Below are positions 48,154 through 59,688 of a stretch of DNA of 64,000 nucleotides, piece after piece. Position numbers and translations under genes: made by a program. Position 1 is the stretch's first letter; every line of letters starts with the position of its first letter. Below the pieces are notes generated by a model. That model was not told the origin of the DNA and ran no database searches. It saw only the letters and a program-made list of their open reading frames with translations. Where the stretch lies: the NCBI GenBank assembly GCA_000708835.1, contig DF237009.1, positions 124,001 to 188,000 on the forward strand. The letters run 5' to 3'. The DNA is from Klebsormidium nitens (taxonomy: Eukaryota; Streptophyta; Klebsormidiophyceae; Klebsormidiales; Klebsormidiaceae).

Positions 48154-49351
48154 ATTGTTTGGAAACTTGAGAAAAGTGAAGTGTGTACATGTCGAGTCAG
48201 AAACAGGAGTCTCTGTTTCAAAAGGTGTTGAAGAAGCTATATGCTTGAGTGGCCCTTTTCTACCATAAAAGCAGAATACCATCTAGATTGTTTGTTCTGC
48301 GGACTTGAATGCAGTGCTCAAGTCTGTTAAAAGATTCTGGCCAAGCACTGGAACATCTCCGCTCTTCTTGTGACTATCCTTGAGATCGTTCCGGTCGTCT
48401 TTGATATCAAAAGACCCTTTTTGACTGCGTCTTACGAGCATCAATATATCCCGCTGTAATCAACCATGCTTCCGTGAATTTCTGTTGCCTGACATGCATG
48501 TTGCAGCTTAAACGTGGTCAGCCTTTTGGAAAGGTGGCGCAGCGCAGCCTGACAATAGCAGTGGAGTGTTGAGTGTACCGTCCTGAGCGTTGCAAAGGTA
48601 GTGCACGACTATGAATTCAGTGCATTTAATAGATCAACGAATCTGAAATTACCAGGACGGTAGCTTTACAAACCCAACTTGTTAGCTCTACAGGCTGATG
48701 ATTTCAAGCTTCATGTCACGCGTACTTGCTTTGTACTGCATGCAAGCTGAATATCTGGAGGCCGGAGTAGCTACTGACATACTAACACGACATGTGCCTG
48801 ATCACAATAGGGAGCTATCTAGGCGTTTGCAGAACTGGTCATGTTCGGTAATTGGTCCGGCATGATTGGTGTAGTATATTTGAACCTGGCCGGCAGGTCG
48901 GATGTATGTCATGCAAATAATGCAGATGAAGACTCACATGACCTTAGGCGAGGTGCCCTCATAGTACGCATGGGTCAATTACACCGACGCCCTTGAAGAA
49001 CGTAACGTAACTTAAATAAAATACCTTCGAAGATGATCAGTGCACAAGAAAACGCCCGCCTTGTGATCACAGAAGCCGCCGAGCCACTTGGATGTTGCGA
49101 AACAACAGACTTTCAGGACAACTTCGATACTCAAAGCATCAAAACCCTCCGTGTGCTGGTGTACAGACTTTTCGATTGTCCAGTCTTGTGTGTTTCCGGT
49201 TAATGGCGAGAAACTTCATATGAAAACATGTCCAAGTGCAATATCAGTGCCGCTTCACCTCCTGGACATGCTTCTCCCTTCCGGATCAGTTGCAATCACC
49301 AACCAACTTGATGCTTACAGAATCATATACAAGCTTGTGATGGATAGACTT
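48154..49351. other. Intergenic, convergent 3' ends of GGCT-fold gene and bTHX
   Basis: Nothing recognisable as a gene. Confidence 0.6.
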
Positions 49352-50620
49352 TTACTCGGAGTCGTCCTTCTTCGGTGGTGAAGGAGGAAGAGGAGTAAAG
49401 CTGATGCCACCCCTCTTCTTCCCGTTCTTTGGTCGGGACTGCAAAGAAGATATGCAACTTCAGACGACCAGACAAGGCAACCGATTCGTCGCTGTTCGCA
49501 TCCGATTAGACTGAGCCAAGAAACGGTAGCTGTATAATCTGATATGCGACCCCATGATCCTTGAGCGGGATACAGACAGTGCAACGTTTCAAAGAAATTA
49601 CAGTCTAATTCTGTGTGCCCTGGCTTCGAAAAGCAGCCCCCCAAAGCAAGGAGTGTGATGCCTTCTACGAACTGCGAGTGTAAGCAATGAGCTACGGAGG
49701 GCGAGAGCTTTGTGGGCATACGGAGGGCGAGAGCATGTGAGCATCACTAGACCAACTGTTCACAGTCAAATTCCTTCTCAAGATTTGCTAAGCAGTAGTA
49801 TGTCCATAAAAGATTGAGGAGCACGTGGTGCTGATATGTGAGAAGAAAAACTCACGTTTCCGAACGACCCAGCGAAGATTTTCCCCTTCCGTGTCCGCTT
49901 ATCGCCCCGTCCCATCAACTCTGCATCATTTGGAAGAGAAATCCTCTAAGGGCGCCATAACTTCTCGGCGATCAGATTCGAGCATCCCAATCATAGCGGC
50001 GCAGCGGAGCGCACTTGGGAAACCTCTACAAAAGATTGCTCGATTGCCTTCAAACGTAGCCTCTGCCTTGCCACTGTGTCAGCAACAAGTCGCAGCTGTT
50101 ACAGAGTCTATCTAGTGCAGATGCAATGTGATGCTTAGTCCGACTTTGACCGCAAATCCTCAGAAGTGAAAGCTCCTCAGAAGGCGGCTGCCACTTACTG
50201 CCACTTTTTCATAACCCTAATGTACACCTTGAGCTTTTACGTCAACTCCTTCGCATCGTGCCCACGTTTTTGGCTAATGCCCTATTGAATGCACACCTAC
50301 GGCCACCAGGCTTGGCAATGGTACAGAATAGACAAGCTGCCAGAAAGAAACTCAACCCAGGCGCAGCAAAGCCTCTCCATCAGATGGTAATGATCCTGAA
50401 CCACATTACAGCTCCATAACTCGTGCTTACCTGTTTCGTTCTCCTGATGCCTTTTCGCTTCTTCCATCACAGAGTAACCGGCGGGATTTCTAGGCAATGC
50501 GGAGCAGGTGACGGTTCTGCAATGAGCCGCCTCGGTGGCGGCAGTCATGCCCGGCATTGCCATCGGCCGCAGGACCAAGGCAGCTGCGTGGCGCTGCAGA
50601 GCGAGTGCCGCGGCCGCCAT
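49352..50620 (-). CDS. bTHX-type small ribosomal subunit protein (S31/Thx), probably plastid
   Basis: Three exons on the minus strand, 50620-50431, 49920-49856, 49438-49352, giving 113 residues. The first 60 residues are an Ala/Arg-rich organelle transit peptide (MAAAALALQRHAAALVLRPM). The mature part carries the bTHX signature LMGRGDKRTRKGKIFAGSFG then NSRPKNGKKRGG. In bacteria this short basic peptide sits at the top of the 30S head. Plants have a mitochondrial form (S31) and a plastid form (bTHXc). The proline/lysine tail FTPLPPSPPKKDDSE resembles the plastid form, so I favour the plastid. The two small conserved exons are split exactly inside the signature, after FGN. It is divergent from the tandem GST-N gene, which also has a plastid-type N-terminus. 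Several unrelated open frames on the plus strand overlap it. Confidence 0.86.
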
Positions 50621-51239
50621 GGTGGATAGCAGGGAAGACTGAAAGGCCAGGCCTCTAAGTAGAAGGATGACACTTCCTGTACCTACTTTCAGATTGCTTC
50701 AATGGTGGAGTCCTCTCTCCCAACGAAGTACCGCAGAAATGCTTGATCAGAAATGCCCAGACTCTAAAATTCTGGCTCCTAGCGAAGAAACTAGGTAAGG
50801 CTTGTTTTGCAGGCAGCACTGACTTCCGAGGCCGGCTGAGGCGATCGGACGGTCTTCAACCAGCTTCGATCCGCATGAGGTTGGTTTCGTCGATTTATAG
50901 AGTCTATCATCTGACCGCCCCGATGTCTCCACGCTTCCGGTCGCCAGGGAGCGTTTGTCCACTTGTCAACGTATACCTACCTATGCTGCACCTCAGCTAG
51001 GCCTTGGTAGCTGTAGCCTTCGGTCTTCGGCTTCGGCTGCTTCGTTCACGCACCTCTCTTCCCTCCCTCTTCCAACTCGCGCTCTACAGCAGCCGATTGG
51101 CCGATTGTCGCAGCTTCTGTAGAAAGGTTGCTTTGCGTTCACAACTTTTAAAGTACAATTGTAGTACGTCGTTTACACAGGGGTATACACAAGTTCAGCA
51201 AACGACGGTGGTCTTTGAGGAAGGAAAAGCAAGCACAGC
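50621..51239. promoter_or_regulatory. Divergent promoter region, bTHX / tandem GST-N gene
   Basis: 619 bases between start codons of two probable plastid-protein genes, so shared regulation is plausible. Confidence 0.5.
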
Positions 51240-54200
51240 ATGCAGTGTGCGTTAGCGCAAGCTTCTGGAGCAACGAGGATGGCCGCAGCGAGGTCTGTCG
51301 TCAACAGGCCCGCACCTTACTCAGCGGGCATTACGCAGTCCAGTTTCTGCCCTGGAGTTTCAATGCTGAATGCAGCCGCAATTGCTAAACCAATTATGGC
51401 TGCCCGGCCAAAGTTCACAAGAGCACAGGCAAGTGTTCTTTAATGCAATTGACAATCTTTCTGTCCTTTTATATGCACATACAGTGTATTTTAGAAAGAC
51501 ATGTTGCAGCATAGATCTATGCAGGCGCGGAGTCCCCATGGAGGATGCTTTCTTTTCAGTCACGGCGACACCCCAGCAATCGATGGTGGTAAATGATTTC
51601 CGCAGATTTACCAACTCAACCACTGTAGACAATTGCTTGAGTGTATGCATCTTTTTGAGAGCTTGGTGCCCATGACGATCCTTCTTCTTATTCTTGATCC
51701 GGGGCTGGCAGCTTCTACAGCTTGCATTCTTACGCCTTTTGACCTGGTAAGGGGCTGAGTATTCTGCACGCCATTCCCTTCGAGATCTTATCTTACACTG
51801 TGAATGTGATCCCCTAGAAGTTGTGTACCGATAGAATAAGGAGAAGAGGGTTTGTCAGACTTCCAAATGTTGTAGTGTGTTTTGGCCCTTGCATGCAATT
51901 GGGCAGAATTTCATTGTTGAGAAGTTTGCAAATGAAGACAAAGTCTCTTTTTCCTTTTCAGGCTGCTGGTCCGGAGTTGGCCACCGTGTCGTCTGCGGAG
52001 GAGACGCGGGACAAGTACACTCTGATCAAAAGGCCTGGAAAGTCAAGATATGAGGTTGCCCCTGGAATGCAGTGGGAGGTGAGGACCCTGGAACCAGTCA
52101 CAACAAGTTTGTTTGTATCTGTTTACCCCATCACTTTTTCTTTCAATCAAACAGAGACATGTCTTTTCAATCAAACAGAGCCACTGATCTGTTCGATTGA
52201 GGCGAAAGTTTGAAATTGCGATAGAAGGCATAGCCACTATCAAGCTGGCTCTATAGCTCTCCGAAAAGTCAGAGCCCGAAGATCTCATCAAGAATTGAAT
52301 CTGTCTGGCTGGTTGATCAATGTCTTGAGGTCTAGACGGTATCATTACTTAATCATCCAATGCATCCTGTTTCAGAACTCTTACTGACAACATATGTCCT
52401 CTGAAAGGCGCGGTATGCGGGAGGGAGGGATCTGAAGATGCACTTTGAAGTTAAGGAAAGAGGGTTTTGAATGGATTTTCAGGAGCACACTCGAAAGCAT
52501 ATGTTGTGTTTACCTGCTGGTGGTCAAATGGAAGACAGGGGCCAGATGTTTGGCAGCAGCGCTTGAATCAGGACGACAAGGAGTGGTGAAATTCAATTAG
52601 GCGAAAGAATGGGGCCACGAGCATCATTCCTCAGTCATCAGTGCAAGAAAGAGGGTTAAAGGCTGAATTGCTCCTCAACGCTGTCTTAGGATTTTATACT
52701 GACTGTTGTTTGAACCGCATTGCTTCACATGATAGCTTATCGCCTCCCTTCCACTCCCTGCAGTTTTTCACAGCTGGAGCCCAGGCGCTGACCAGATTCG
52801 GCAGCGCCGCATTTGTGTCCGGCAACCTGAGCAACTTTCGAGCCCGGCCTGCCAAGCCTATCGAGTTGTACGAGTTTGAGGGCTGCCCGTTCTGCAGGAA
52901 GGTGAGTGTTGCGCACGTCTTCTGTAAGCAAGTGCTTGGACCTCATGGACTCCGGCGTTTGGCTGTAATCTCGAAGAGCAAATGGAGGGGCCTTTCTGTT
53001 GCATCCCACCCCCGTCGCTCCTATGCTTCCTCGTTGGCCCGCAAAGGCGCGACGAATAGATAAAGCGATTGCCTTGATCTATCAACCGAAGCGCCAGCGA
53101 TTAGTCCTACCCAAATGGTTGGTAATTTCTCACCTCTCTCACGTCAATGCTATCCATTGTGTCGTCCCCTCATCGAATTCATGAAGCTGGAACAATACTG
53201 GTCGTTGATTCCATCCCTGCCCCCGCAACCGGTCGACCCATTACCCACTCCCACTAGTTGCCGACTTTCCTCGTTCTCCCTCACAGGTTCGTGAAGCCGT
53301 TACTATCCTGGTCATCGATGTGATCTTCTTCACGTGCCCCACGTCGGGTCGACGTATACTTCCACTCCAACTTGTTGCTAACACTCTCTCTTCCCACAGG
53401 TCCGTGAAGCCGTCACGATTTTGGATATCGACTCAATGTTCCCCTACTTCCACGGCGAGCGATTTTATGCACTCATGTACCTGTTGCTGAAAGCTTCCCC
53501 TCTTCTCGCAGGTCTGTGAAGCCGTCACAATTTTGGACATCGACGCGATCTTCTACTCGTGCCCCAGGTCGAGCCGACCTTATATTCCCCTCTCATCCGT
53601 TGCCAAGTTCTTTCCTTCGTCCTCACCGTAGCTGAAGTTTCTCTTTCTCCCTCTCAGGTTCGTGAAGCCGTCACGATTCTGGACATCGACGCCATCTTCT
53701 ACCCGTGCCCCCAAGGTGGCCCGACCTACCGGCCCAAGGCCAAGGAGCTGAGCGGCAAGAGCCAGTTCCCGTTCATGATCGACCCCAACACGGGGACGTC
53801 CATGCTCGAGTCGGACGACATCATCAAGTACCTGTTCGACAAATATGGCGACGGGAATGTGAGCGATCAGATTCTTCATTTTGCTCGTTGCGTCCCCACT
53901 TTGGGGCTGCTAGCTTCCTTGCTTTGGGGCTCTGGGAGTGCGGCTGGAAGCAAGGTTTCGTCTAAGTTGCGTCTGAAAGACATTTGAACAATTCTTTTGA
54001 TTCTGCCCGGAAGTCCGCTTTTATGCTTTTGCCTCGAGCAGTGAAAACATCAAGCCAGCTCGGTAGAACGCAGTAAGTAGAGAGTAGACTTAGGGTAAAG
54101 GCCGATAACAGTACTGCCATATGCAATTAAGCGAGAGTCTCTTAGCGGGTAAGCGGCAGAGGGACCAGGCGGAGCCCGAATAATTTCAGCTGCCGGAGAC

Positions 54201-55881
54201 AAGTTGTTGCCTAAACGTTCACGTCATGCAACACGTGGAACAACGAAGACAGATCACAAAATTGACACCCTGCCGACCTCGGGCTCGATGCGGCATCTGT
54301 GTTGGATTGCAGAGGGGCAGCTTTGTATTGCTGAAGACGACCCTTGCGTCGATGCCTAAGAAGGTTGAAAGAAAACGAAGAGGCGTACACCTTATCTCCT
54401 GTGCGGATCTTATTTGCACTGCCGAGGGGCAATTCGTTCGCTGACGGGATTTCCGTGTCTTACAGTGTTCTGTGAACGAACGTCAGGGAAAGTAAAGTGA
54501 CAATGTGCAGATCAGAGCGAGAGCGAACCAAGTCCCCTTCCGTGCAGATTCCGCTTCCGCTGCAGCTCGGCGCCGTGACGACGCTCACCGCAGGCATCGG
54601 TCTCGCGCCTCGCATGGGCGCCGGCTCGCGTTACCGCGCGGCCAAGAAGCCAGACAAGATCCTGGAGCTGTGGGCGTATGAGGCGTCGCCCTTCTGCAAG
54701 TTGGTCCGCGAGGTAAGCGTTTCATGCGGCAAAGATGAAGCCTCACGCGACTAGTGCAGTCTTAAAAGTCGGTACAAACGGATCTTAGCTCGGTTTGCAA
54801 TGAGCGGGTCAGCGTTGGCGGACGGACTCGGTCAGTTTGTAACCCGCTTGCGAGGTGCGGGAAGGAGGTTTTGTTATTCAGACAAATATTCGCTTTCGTT
54901 TTCGGACCTTCGAGATCCCGGGCAGAAAATCTTGCTGTCGGGGATCTTATAGCCAGACCGGTAGTCATTCGAAGAGACGGCTGCCAAATGTTTTCGTCGT
55001 TTCCGGATTGAGACGTTTGTCCGGAGGAAAGGCCTTGACGGGTTTGGACGTTTGCATCTGCGATTGCTGGTTTGCGTTGAAACGCATCCAGGATACGGGC
55101 ACCTGTGTTATTCACGCTTTCCGCCTTTCTGGGAGTTTGTGTTGATTCTCTGAAGATCCGCGAGAAAAACATGCTCGAGCATTCCGGGTCTCCATAAATA
55201 GTCTAGAACCAACTTCCTGGCGCCTACTCAAAGCCTCTCTTTCCTCGTCTATGAGATGGAGATGTGTGAACGTGACTGCAGCAACGCTGAGCAGTGCAGA
55301 AGCGGCAGTTTTCGTGTTTGACAAAAAGCTCTTGTCAAGGCATAGTGCCCTCTGCAGTATGCTCTTCATTGGACCGCTCTTTGTCCGGTCGGAACACTAC
55401 ATGTCTTCGGGCTTTGAAATGGAAGAATCATGCTCGGTCTCTTGGGAGTATGTCCGACAAGAGGGGTCTTCTGATCGCAATGCTGACATGAGCCAACCAT
55501 TGTGTCCATTCCGCAGGGCGGGCTAGCCCAGTCTGAAAAGGTCATCTGCTTTCAGGTCCTATTAGACAGGACACTTCGTCATTACGGCCGCCGAAATTCA
55601 ACTTCTTGGTTGGCTTAAGAGTCTGTAAGCTAATATCAAGGTTGGGTAGCTAATTCGGTACTTTTGCTAAGCTTATGATTTTCTGTCTGCAGAAATTGGT
55701 AGAACTGGAGCTTCCCCACCTGTACCATTCCGTTGCACGGAACAGCCCGAAACGGAAGGAGTTGACGGACAAGTGGAATACCGACTTCCAAGTCCCGTAC
55801 CTTGAAGATCCGAACACAGGAACTGCCCTGTTCGAAACAGATGACATCAACAAGTACCTTGAGAGGACATATGCGCTGTAG
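51240..55881 (+). CDS. Plastid tandem GST-N/thioredoxin-fold protein (At5g03880-like)
   Basis: Six exons: 51240-51428, 51962-52078, 52764-52901, 53658-53858, 54548-54712, 55693-55881, giving 332 residues. A plastid transit peptide is followed by two copies of a glutaredoxin/GST-N-like module. Module 1 has ELYEFEGCPFCRKVREAVTI, FMIDPNTGTSMLESDDIIKY and LFDKYGDGN. Module 2 has ILELWAYEASPFCKLVRE, ELELPHLYHSVARNSPKR and PYLEDPNTGTALFETDDINK. The CPFC pair in module 1 is a likely redox site; module 2 keeps only the second Cys (SPFC). Layout and length match the plant thioredoxin-family protein At5g03880; the substrate is unknown. Intron 1 uses a GC donor (CAG/GCAAGT): the nearby GT gives a frameshift and stop, while the GC donor keeps frame. 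Intron 3 contains four partial copies of the start of exon 4. It is divergent from bTHX. Confidence 0.92.
52141..52180 (+). repeat. 24-base tandem repeat just after exon 2 of the tandem GST-N gene
   Basis: TTTCAATCAAACAGAG occurs twice head to tail with ACATGTCT between, inside intron 2. Confidence 0.8.
53173..53580 (+). repeat. Four upstream copies of the exon 4 acceptor and start of the tandem GST-N gene
   Basis: Real exon 4 starts at 53658 with AG/GTTCGTGAAGCCGTCACGAT. Copies start at 53512 (GTCTGTGAAGCCGTCAC), 53400 (GTCCGTGAAGCCGTCACG), 53287 (GTTCGTGAAGCCGTTAC) and, more worn, about 53173. The three best copies keep a pyrimidine tract, AG, and an open frame (VREAVTILVIDVIF, VREAVTILDIDSMF, VCEAVTILDIDAIF) beside the real VREAVTILDIDAIF. 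Start-to-start spacing is 113, 112 and 146 bases. Confidence 0.92.
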
Positions 55882-57053
55882 ATAGAAAAGCACCAAGGAC
55901 ATTGAAGCCGGTAGCCAACTGGCGCATGGTCTGATTAAGGATCAATTTTGACGTATATGCTTCTTGGCTCTTTTGTTAGCAAAAAATCGTTTCCGATAGG
56001 CGCATTTCCTGTGACATGAGTGTTGGGGACCAGCTGGCGATCCCCTTCAACATCTGACGCTTGTGGTGGATGCTCGCTGGCTCAGTTCTTTTGTGCAGGT
56101 GCTTCAAGTGTGTTGACAGATGCTCAATGAGACCGAGGGTGCACCAAAATCACCCTCGATTTTTGGTGCTTGCGCCATAAAGGACGCGCTTCATGCACGT
56201 GGTTCAGCCGCCATGTGTATTCAACTTGCTGCACGGCTGATCCGCATTTACCTCTAATGTTACACCACGGACAAACCTGGACATATTGACTATGATAGTA
56301 TGGTCTTTCTCATGAGCAAGTCTGACATGTGGTCTGTCCATAGATGCAACCCTCGATGCATTTGTGGACAGACAGAGAGCTGGCCGTAAGGCAGCTATCG
56401 GGCATGTGAAATTGCGCATGAACTTTGAGGTATATCTGAGTCATGGGTCGCCGCGCCTCCTAGAATCCACATCTTCCTGAATTTATGCTTGATCATTTGG
56501 AAAGGCGCAACCACATAAGACCTCTGCTTCCAACGAAGTAGTTGCATATATCTTATGATGCATTTAGCAACCGCCTGTGCATGGGATGGTCAGTATCGTT
56601 ACGCATGATGCTGTACCGGGTCATTAGAATTTCTTCAGTACATATCATTGCACCGAAGCCCTAATCGACTTTTCATGCAAGGAGGGTTGAAAGGACTGCA
56701 AACCAAACACCATCATTATGTGTAAGATTGGTACTGAAGATCTTCCTATACAATTCTATTGACTTCTATAGAAGCTCGGATGGATGGTAACAGAATCAAC
56801 AGCATGCATGCATTATAGCCGGTAGTCTGATCAGTCCTTGTTTGGTAAGAGCTTCGCAAACCTTCAACAAGCGATTGTGCATTAACAGTGGAAGTTCGAT
56901 CAGCTGTACAAAGGTCCGCGCTGAACAACGTGATCAATCGGCCTTTACGTACGTGACAGGCTGGGCCTCTATCTTTTCAGAATGACTTACTGTGTAGAAC
57001 GAACGCGTAGATTGCAGTGCTGAAAGAAACTTAGCAATGGCCCTTGAACATGC
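55882..57053. other. Intergenic, convergent 3' ends of tandem GST-N gene and F-box gene
   Basis: No supported gene. A short local inverted repeat (CCAAAATCACC / CGATTTTTGGTG) lies near 56145-56170. Confidence 0.55.
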
Positions 57054-58433
57054 CTAGCGGCGAATGAAGCTTTCCTTGGCTGGCTGGCCCAGATAGTAGT
57101 CCTTCTCCACGAACTGGCTGATTGCGACCTTTGGGAAACGTCTTTGCAGCTGAAATAGGGATCTGCTGAAGTCCTTGAACCGGAACTGTGTATCTTCTCT
57201 GTCCCACACGTACACCTCTAACGATTGTAACTGAGTACAAGCCTTCAAAACTTTCAGCAGTGTCTGGTGCACACTAAAGTTGACTGTTCCGTTCTCCTCT
57301 AAAGGCACCCACAGTACCAGATGTCTCAAATTGTCCAAGTTAGTCGAGGCTTCTGGATCCGAAAAGATTGGGTTCAAGATATCCGAATCAAGTTCAAGGC
57401 TAACCAGGGACGTAGAGCACTGCTTGGTCAAATCCAAAATGCCGTTGGAAAGCTCATCGAGTCCAATGTGGCTGCCGACTGCTAGATGCTTCAAGCCACT
57501 GGCCGTCTCAAGAATGGTTGCAGTCCTTGCCAAGACAGCAGCACCCTCACAAAGTGTGACCAAGCTCAGATTAGGAAACGGGCCTCCCAGCAGATGCCAA
57601 AACTTCCTATCATCCCCTGCAAACGCACTCTGATAGGGAATGCTGAGCTCGAGAACCTTTAGCCTTGCAGCAGTGTTGTCATCTATTAGGATATCTCTGG
57701 TGGAGCTAGTCATCCAGACTTTGAGGCTTTTCAGGCTATCTGAAGAAATGACAAGGGGCATGTCATCTCGAATCTCATACTCGCACTTGTTTAATTCAAG
57801 AGCTTCGAGTTTCTTGGCAGAAAACAGGAGCATTCCTATAGATGAGGATTCTAGATAGACGTTCGTGAGACCGAGGCATCTCAAGCTTTTGAAACCAGAC
57901 GCGTTGAAGCCCATGGATGGGAAGGCAAATGTGTAAACTTCAAGTTCCTCGAGCCTTTCCATCAAGTTGATTTCTTGGAAAAAAACTTCCGCTGCCTGAG
58001 GATAGGCGATCGACTCGTCCCGTCTCTGCTTGTCATCTGTCGATTCTTGATGCGCAGGTCCCCACCACAGAGTCTCTATAGTAGGTCGGAGATGCCTTAG
58101 GAGTCCCAGAAGTCCGCTGGCAGGGAAAATGCCACCAATCAGCCCCGCCACCTTCAAGGCTCTAAGCCGATTCGTTCCCAAGACTAGCCTGCAGACATCA
58201 ACGTCGTCGAGAAATCCCTGGCTAGCTTCCTGTGAACCCTCGATGCTGAGAAATTGTACAGAAGGAAGTGCCTCCAGGAATCTCTTGCATACTGACGCTG
58301 CCCTCACGACGTCTCCTGCAGTTGGCAGCTTCGATAAGATGCTTCCCACCACGTTCAAAGGAAGATCCGACCAGCTGGTAGACTGAATATCGTCATCTCT
58401 GTTCAAGTCAGCGTTGCATGGGAGCTTTGCCAT
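57054..58433 (-). CDS. F-box protein with degenerate leucine-rich repeats, intronless
   Basis: Single open frame of 459 residues from the ATG at 58433. The frame is open further 5' but has no ATG upstream. The F-box lies at about residues 20-60: STSWSDLPLNVVGSILSKLP then VVRAASVCKRFLEALPSV. The rest shows leucine-rich-repeat-like strands (LRALKVAGL, LEELEVYTFAF, LRCLGLTNVYL, LEALELNKCEY, LKSLKVWM, LKVLELSIPY, LRHLVLWV, LQSLEVYVWD) in the plant FBD/LRR F-box style, though I see no clear FBD domain. Such proteins act as substrate receptors of SCF ubiquitin ligases, binding SKP1 through the F-box; the target is unknown. It is the only intronless gene in the window, which fits either retro-origin or a fast-evolving F-box family. 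It is divergent from the coiled-coil gene and convergent with the tandem GST-N gene. Confidence 0.87.
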   Translation of the reverse strand: MAKLPCNADLNRDDDIQSTSWSDLPLNVVGSILSKLPTAGDVVRAASVCKRFLEALPSVQFLSIEGSQEASQGFLDDVDVCRLVLGTNRLRALKVAGLIGGIFPASGLLGLLRHLRPTIETLWWGPAHQESTDDKQRRDESIAYPQAAEVFFQEINLMERLEELEVYTFAFPSMGFNASGFKSLRCLGLTNVYLESSSIGMLLFSAKKLEALELNKCEYEIRDDMPLVISSDSLKSLKVWMTSSTRDILIDDNTAARLKVLELSIPYQSAFAGDDRKFWHLLGGPFPNLSLVTLCEGAAVLARTATILETASGLKHLAVGSHIGLDELSNGILDLTKQCSTSLVSLELDSDILNPIFSDPEASTNLDNLRHLVLWVPLEENGTVNFSVHQTLLKVLKACTQLQSLEVYVWDREDTQFRFKDFSRSLFQLQRRFPKVAISQFVEKDYYLGQPAKESFIRR

Positions 58434-59688
58434 TCGAGCGATTGAACAATCACGGCCGATGGCGATACTTTGACGTTTGAAGCTTCCAGATGCTTTTTCC
58501 ACTGTCCTTCTCAGCCTGTTTTGCCGCCAGAAAATGCACGGTTGAAGCAAACGGCCTTCGCAACTTCTTGCCAAAATCACAGCCACCTCACAGCGCAGGG
58601 CGTTTCGTGGTTCTAGCTTCAAGTCAATCTGATGCCAAGATCGAGGATTCAAGAGGCACTTTTGTTCATCCTGTTCAAAAATAAGACCGTCTTCTCGAAG
58701 TGACTTGTCCCCTTTTTTCCGCTCTTAAGCCTTACATGCATCGCGTCGTGCATGTCCGATCGTCAGTGTGTGGAGGCCGGGCTGGTTGCTTCTTCTTGCG
58801 AAGAAACCAAATTTTCAAATCCTGGAAATCTAAAACCCTGCGACACTGAGTACAGATCGGCGTCGCGGCCGCCCGGCGTCCCAACCCGGCGCCGTGCACT
58901 GAGGACTATCGAACGGTTTCCGCGAGATTCAAAAGTTATCGACGCTTCACAATGCTTGAAAGAACTTTGCGCGCGCGAAACGTAACTGGACGGAGCCTGC
59001 TACAGTAGCCTAGTCGGAGAGTTCAGTTCGTGCATTGTTGGTTTTCTGGAACCGGCCGTGATGGTATTAGTTGACCTCATGCTATTATGACCGCGTAGGA
59101 TTTATTTCTCGTCACATCTCAAACTGCACCGGCTACTGTAGCTTTCCGGCGGACGGAGCCGGCATTTGTGTCGCCGTGATAATACAGCAGCCCACTGAAG
59201 CTGCATAACAGAAATCAATTTTCTAGAATCAGAAATCGTAACCCACTGGGTATACAGGTTATTCCAGTCTTCTTACCTCATGCAAATGGATCTACCTACC
59301 TATCTAGGGAGCTCGTTCCCGGGGAGCTTGTCATGCGCTGCAGATTGAAAGCATTTTCATGGACCTGGCACCAGTCAGCTAGGTCTGGGCGTCTTGAGAC
59401 GCATACACGTCAGCCTGCCTTCACGACGTTATAATCCGTCCAGCTAGTTGTAACAGCGCAGGGGGGCAGATTCAAGTTCAGCCAGTAATTGCAGCACAGG
59501 GAGCCCTCAAAGGGCGCGACAAAGCCCAAAAGCTGCCCGCTGCGTTTTACCAGGCAACCGTCCCGTGAGCAGCCTCAAGCCATACATGGCTGCATCAGCG
59601 CTTAGCAATCCTCAGCTAAGACCACCCAAACGTACGTCAGGCGAAGACGTGTGCTTTCAACACCCTGACCTCATCCTGGATTGAAAAG
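58434..59688. promoter_or_regulatory. Divergent promoter region, F-box / coiled-coil gene
   Basis: 1255 bases between start codons. An open frame at 58752-58985 on the plus strand has no recognisable features. Confidence 0.45.

Noticed and set aside
58433-58652. 5' extension of the F-box frame
   Set aside because: It has no ATG, so the start at 58433 is preferred; an upstream exon remains possible.
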